DNA of 17,431 bases from Bacteroidota bacterium (GTDB lineage: Bacteria > Bacteroidota > Bacteroidia > Bacteroidales > GCA-2748055): NCBI GenBank assembly GCA_024244665.1, contig JAAEOI010000428.1, positions 1-17,431 on the forward strand, written 5' to 3'. Positions within the stretch are counted from its first letter, which is position 1; each line of letters begins with the position of its first letter. The translations under genes and the position numbers were made by a program. Positions 16,066 through 17,431 of this stretch are shown here, piece by piece. The notes under the pieces were generated by a model. The model did no database searches. It was not told the DNA's origin and was given only the letters and a program-made list of their open reading frames with translations.

Positions 16066-16205
16066 ACACACTAATTTGATCGTGTCAAAGAGAGGTATGC
16101 CACAAAGACAGTGGTCATGCAGATATTGGAAAAAAGTGGTTCAGAGAATATGAACGTCAAGAGGGGCGCGTCCGTCCAGGCTGAGATTCCAGGCTATGTC
16201 TTCAC

Positions 16206-16230
16206 CGGGATTCCTTCTTCTTGAATCCCG
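16206..16230. repeat. Perfect 8-bp inverted repeat between M28 remnant and LytTR gene
   Basis: Arms CGGGATTC (16206-16213) and GAATCCCG (16223-16230) flank a 9-nt CTTCTTCTT loop. It lies about 60 nt past the last codon of the peptidase remnant. There is no T-run on either side, so terminator function is uncertain. It may mark the end of a transcript or the edge of a rearrangement. Confidence 0.45.
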
Positions 16231-16286
16231 ATCAGTTATTAAATGTATTGAATAGAGTGATCAATTCCAAATTCCCAGCTAGAAAT

Positions 16287-16511
16287 TCATGGGAAAAGGC
16301 CCTGCATGGTGATCTCTGCCAGTTCACCACCCCTTGTTCCGGGTGCCCGGCCTTCAAACAGGTCATCACCCAGCAGCTGGCACACGCTCTCCATCTCGGC
16401 CCGGGATACCCGGTCGATGCGTTGTTCAAGAGATTCTGTAGTGTTGTTGTTGCAGGCAGAGATGTACATGGCAGTCAACACGGCAGCAAGAAAAAAGAAT
16501 AGATTTCTCAT
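16287..16511 (-). pseudogene. M28-type aminopeptidase lipoprotein, N-terminal remnant
   Basis: The frame starts at ATG 16511, 31 nt after the GH114-like gene's stop, and ends at a TGA after 74 codons. It opens with a lipoprotein signal (MRNLFFFLAAVLTAMYISAC, lipobox ending in Cys20). It continues with a helix (EQRIDRVSRAEMESVCQLLG) and the motif DDLFEGRAPGTRGGELAE, typical of the start of secreted M28-family peptidases, which usually run ~500 residues. Everything after MQGLF is missing: the zinc ligands and catalytic residues of the M28 fold are not encoded in any downstream frame. A frameshift alone does not explain this, since no further M28-like sequence follows, so a deletion is more likely. 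A short secreted lipoprotein could still be made. Confidence 0.72.
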
Positions 16512-16542
16512 TTCGTTGACTTTAAAATTCCCGGGATCATGA

Positions 16543-17431
16543 TCATTCATAATATTCGTAGGCATCAATAATGTCCAGGTAGACGCCATCGAAACCTGCA
16601 TCCAGTATCTTTCCCAGGTATGAATCCTGTGATCCGTAAATAACGGCCTGCCACTCTTCCTCCCAGTACCTGACCTTATAATTCCCTTCCCAATCGGGAT
16701 TTTCGCCATCAATCCACGAAGGCAGATCCCTGCTCCACTCCTCCTGCCAGTAGAACCTGTAATCCTCTGCCTCACCGATTGACATGTAGGCGATCAACAA
16801 GCGTGTCCCCCCGTTGAGCTTGCTTTTCATCTGCCCGATCTCCTCCGCTGTAAAGGGCAGATCTTCATCAAAAAAGAGGTCCATGATCAGCAGATCATAG
16901 TTGCTGGAAGTGACTGCACCAATGAAATCTGGTTTGGCACTGAATCTCTCCGGGTTGATCAGGTAGAGGAAATTCTGAACCTCATGCAAACCCCGGATAT
17001 CAGCATTGTTCTCCCTGAAAATCGGGTTAGGATAATCCGGCAAACGATCCAGTTCCCTGTTGTCAGCAGCAAAAGAGACATATCCTGCTGTATGGTTCCT
17101 TGTATAGGAATCATCCATGTTCGAATGTGTGGAACAGTAATCGGTAACCAGGATGGCATTCCCCTTGTCCATGGAGAGATCGAGGAATGAACCAAGGTAG
17201 CTGTTCTCGCCCGAGGGTGTGGCCCGGTCATCCCTGCTATACCCGTAGAACAGGTCCTCCTGTCCGTGCCCGTCAATGGCATCCAGGTAGCCTGTATGAG
17301 CAGGGCCCTCCGGCTCACGGTTTACCGACACCAGTTCGATGCCGTTCTGCGGGATCACCACAAATGAGGCATCCGAGGCCCTGCCGTATTCGCTAATCCC
17401 GATCACAAAGTCCCTCATCTCCTCCCGGAGA
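16543..17431 (-). CDS. GH114/TM1410-like glycosidase (endo-alpha-1,4-polygalactosaminidase type), N-terminus beyond the window
   Basis: The frame is open to the right edge (LREEMRDFV...), so the ATG at 17418 is probably internal; homologues usually carry a segment before the MRxFVxxISxYAR motif. Visible motifs include FVVIPQNGIEL, LDAIDGHGQEDLFYGY, YDLLIMDLFFDEDLPFTAEE, LLIAYMSIGEAEDYRFYW, PSWIDGENPDWEGNYKVRYW and, at the C-terminus, ILDAGFDGVYLDIIDAYEYY. The acidic residues in MDLFFDE, SIGEAEDY and VYLDIID lie where a TIM-barrel glycosidase of this family places its active-site acids. Related proteins hydrolyse galactosamine-containing polysaccharides (PelA-type hydrolases) or are annotated only as TM1410-like; the substrate here cannot be told. 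The stop comes right after YEYYE. The M28 remnant lies 31 nt downstream, so the two may once have been co-transcribed. Confidence 0.82.
   Translation of the reverse strand, partial: LREEMRDFVIGISEYGRASDASFVVIPQNGIELVSVNREPEGPAHTGYLDAIDGHGQEDLFYGYSRDDRATPSGENSYLGSFLDLSMDKGNAILVTDYCSTHSNMDDSYTRNHTAGYVSFAADNRELDRLPDYPNPIFRENNADIRGLHEVQNFLYLINPERFSAKPDFIGAVTSSNYDLLIMDLFFDEDLPFTAEEIGQMKSKLNGGTRLLIAYMSIGEAEDYRFYWQEEWSRDLPSWIDGENPDWEGNYKVRYWEEEWQAVIYGSQDSYLGKILDAGFDGVYLDIIDAYEYYE

Noticed and set aside
16072..16205. Minus-strand frame encoding RNPGEDIAWNLSLDGRAPLD between the peptidase remnant and LytTR
   Set aside because: About 39 codons with no start and no family I recognise; noted only as further possible debris.
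16287..16775. Longer 162-codon reading of the peptidase frame beginning at 16775
   Set aside because: The first 88 codons overlap the GH114-like gene out of frame and look random. The lipoprotein signal begins at ATG 16511, which is the credible start.

Overview
The window looks like Bacteroidota DNA, on three grounds: a PorP/SprF-family outer-membrane protein, a giant secreted protein with a type IX secretion system (T9SS) type B C-terminal domain, and a TPR sensor of the kind common in that phylum. No rRNA, tRNA or other marker gene is present, so nothing finer than phylum is claimed. All genes that look intact read on the minus strand. The only plus-strand coding trace is a short Rhs-core remnant.

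Layout from high to low coordinates, which is the direction of transcription. (1) 17431-16543 is most of a GH114-like (TM1410/PelA-type) glycosidase whose N-terminus lies outside the window. (2) 16511-16287 is the first ~74 codons of a lipoprotein M28-type aminopeptidase, cut short. (3) 16065-15721 is a free-standing LytTR DNA-binding domain with no receiver. (4) 15.7-14.8 kb holds debris: an Rhs-core fragment, an internally deleted IS1634-like transposase fragment and several hairpins. (5) 14625-14308 encodes a small unrecognised membrane protein. (6) 14307-13773 is non-coding and carries two perfect inverted repeats. (7) 13772-2646 is a single 3708-residue gene. (8) 2642-1626 is a PorP/SprF-family gene, 3 nt after the giant gene's stop. 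(9) 1621-1406 is the C-terminal end of an IS5-like transposase. (10) 1391 to the left edge is a TPR protein whose C-terminus lies outside the window.

The centre of interest is the two-gene unit 13772-1626. The giant protein has a signal peptide, about 410 residues of mixed N-terminal domains, 21 consecutive Ig-like domains, one PKD-like domain, 13 repeats of ~80 residues with an AGPDQ...GTGxWS signature, two WDFGDG PKD domains and a 97-residue type B sorting domain. By analogy with SprB and SprF of Flavobacterium, the PorP/SprF-like protein would help the giant protein cross or stay on the outer membrane through the T9SS. The Ig array has grown recently: four domains (348 residues, 1044 bp) are duplicated in tandem and still closely similar at the DNA level. 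The Ig domains mostly carry three cysteines, and the four exceptions lose either the first or the third but never the middle one.

Outside that unit the window reads as accessory DNA in decay. I found no CRISPR array, defence operon or RNA gene that I can support. The most plausible new biology is the architecture and evolution of the giant adhesin and its paired outer-membrane protein, plus the unknown small membrane protein upstream.
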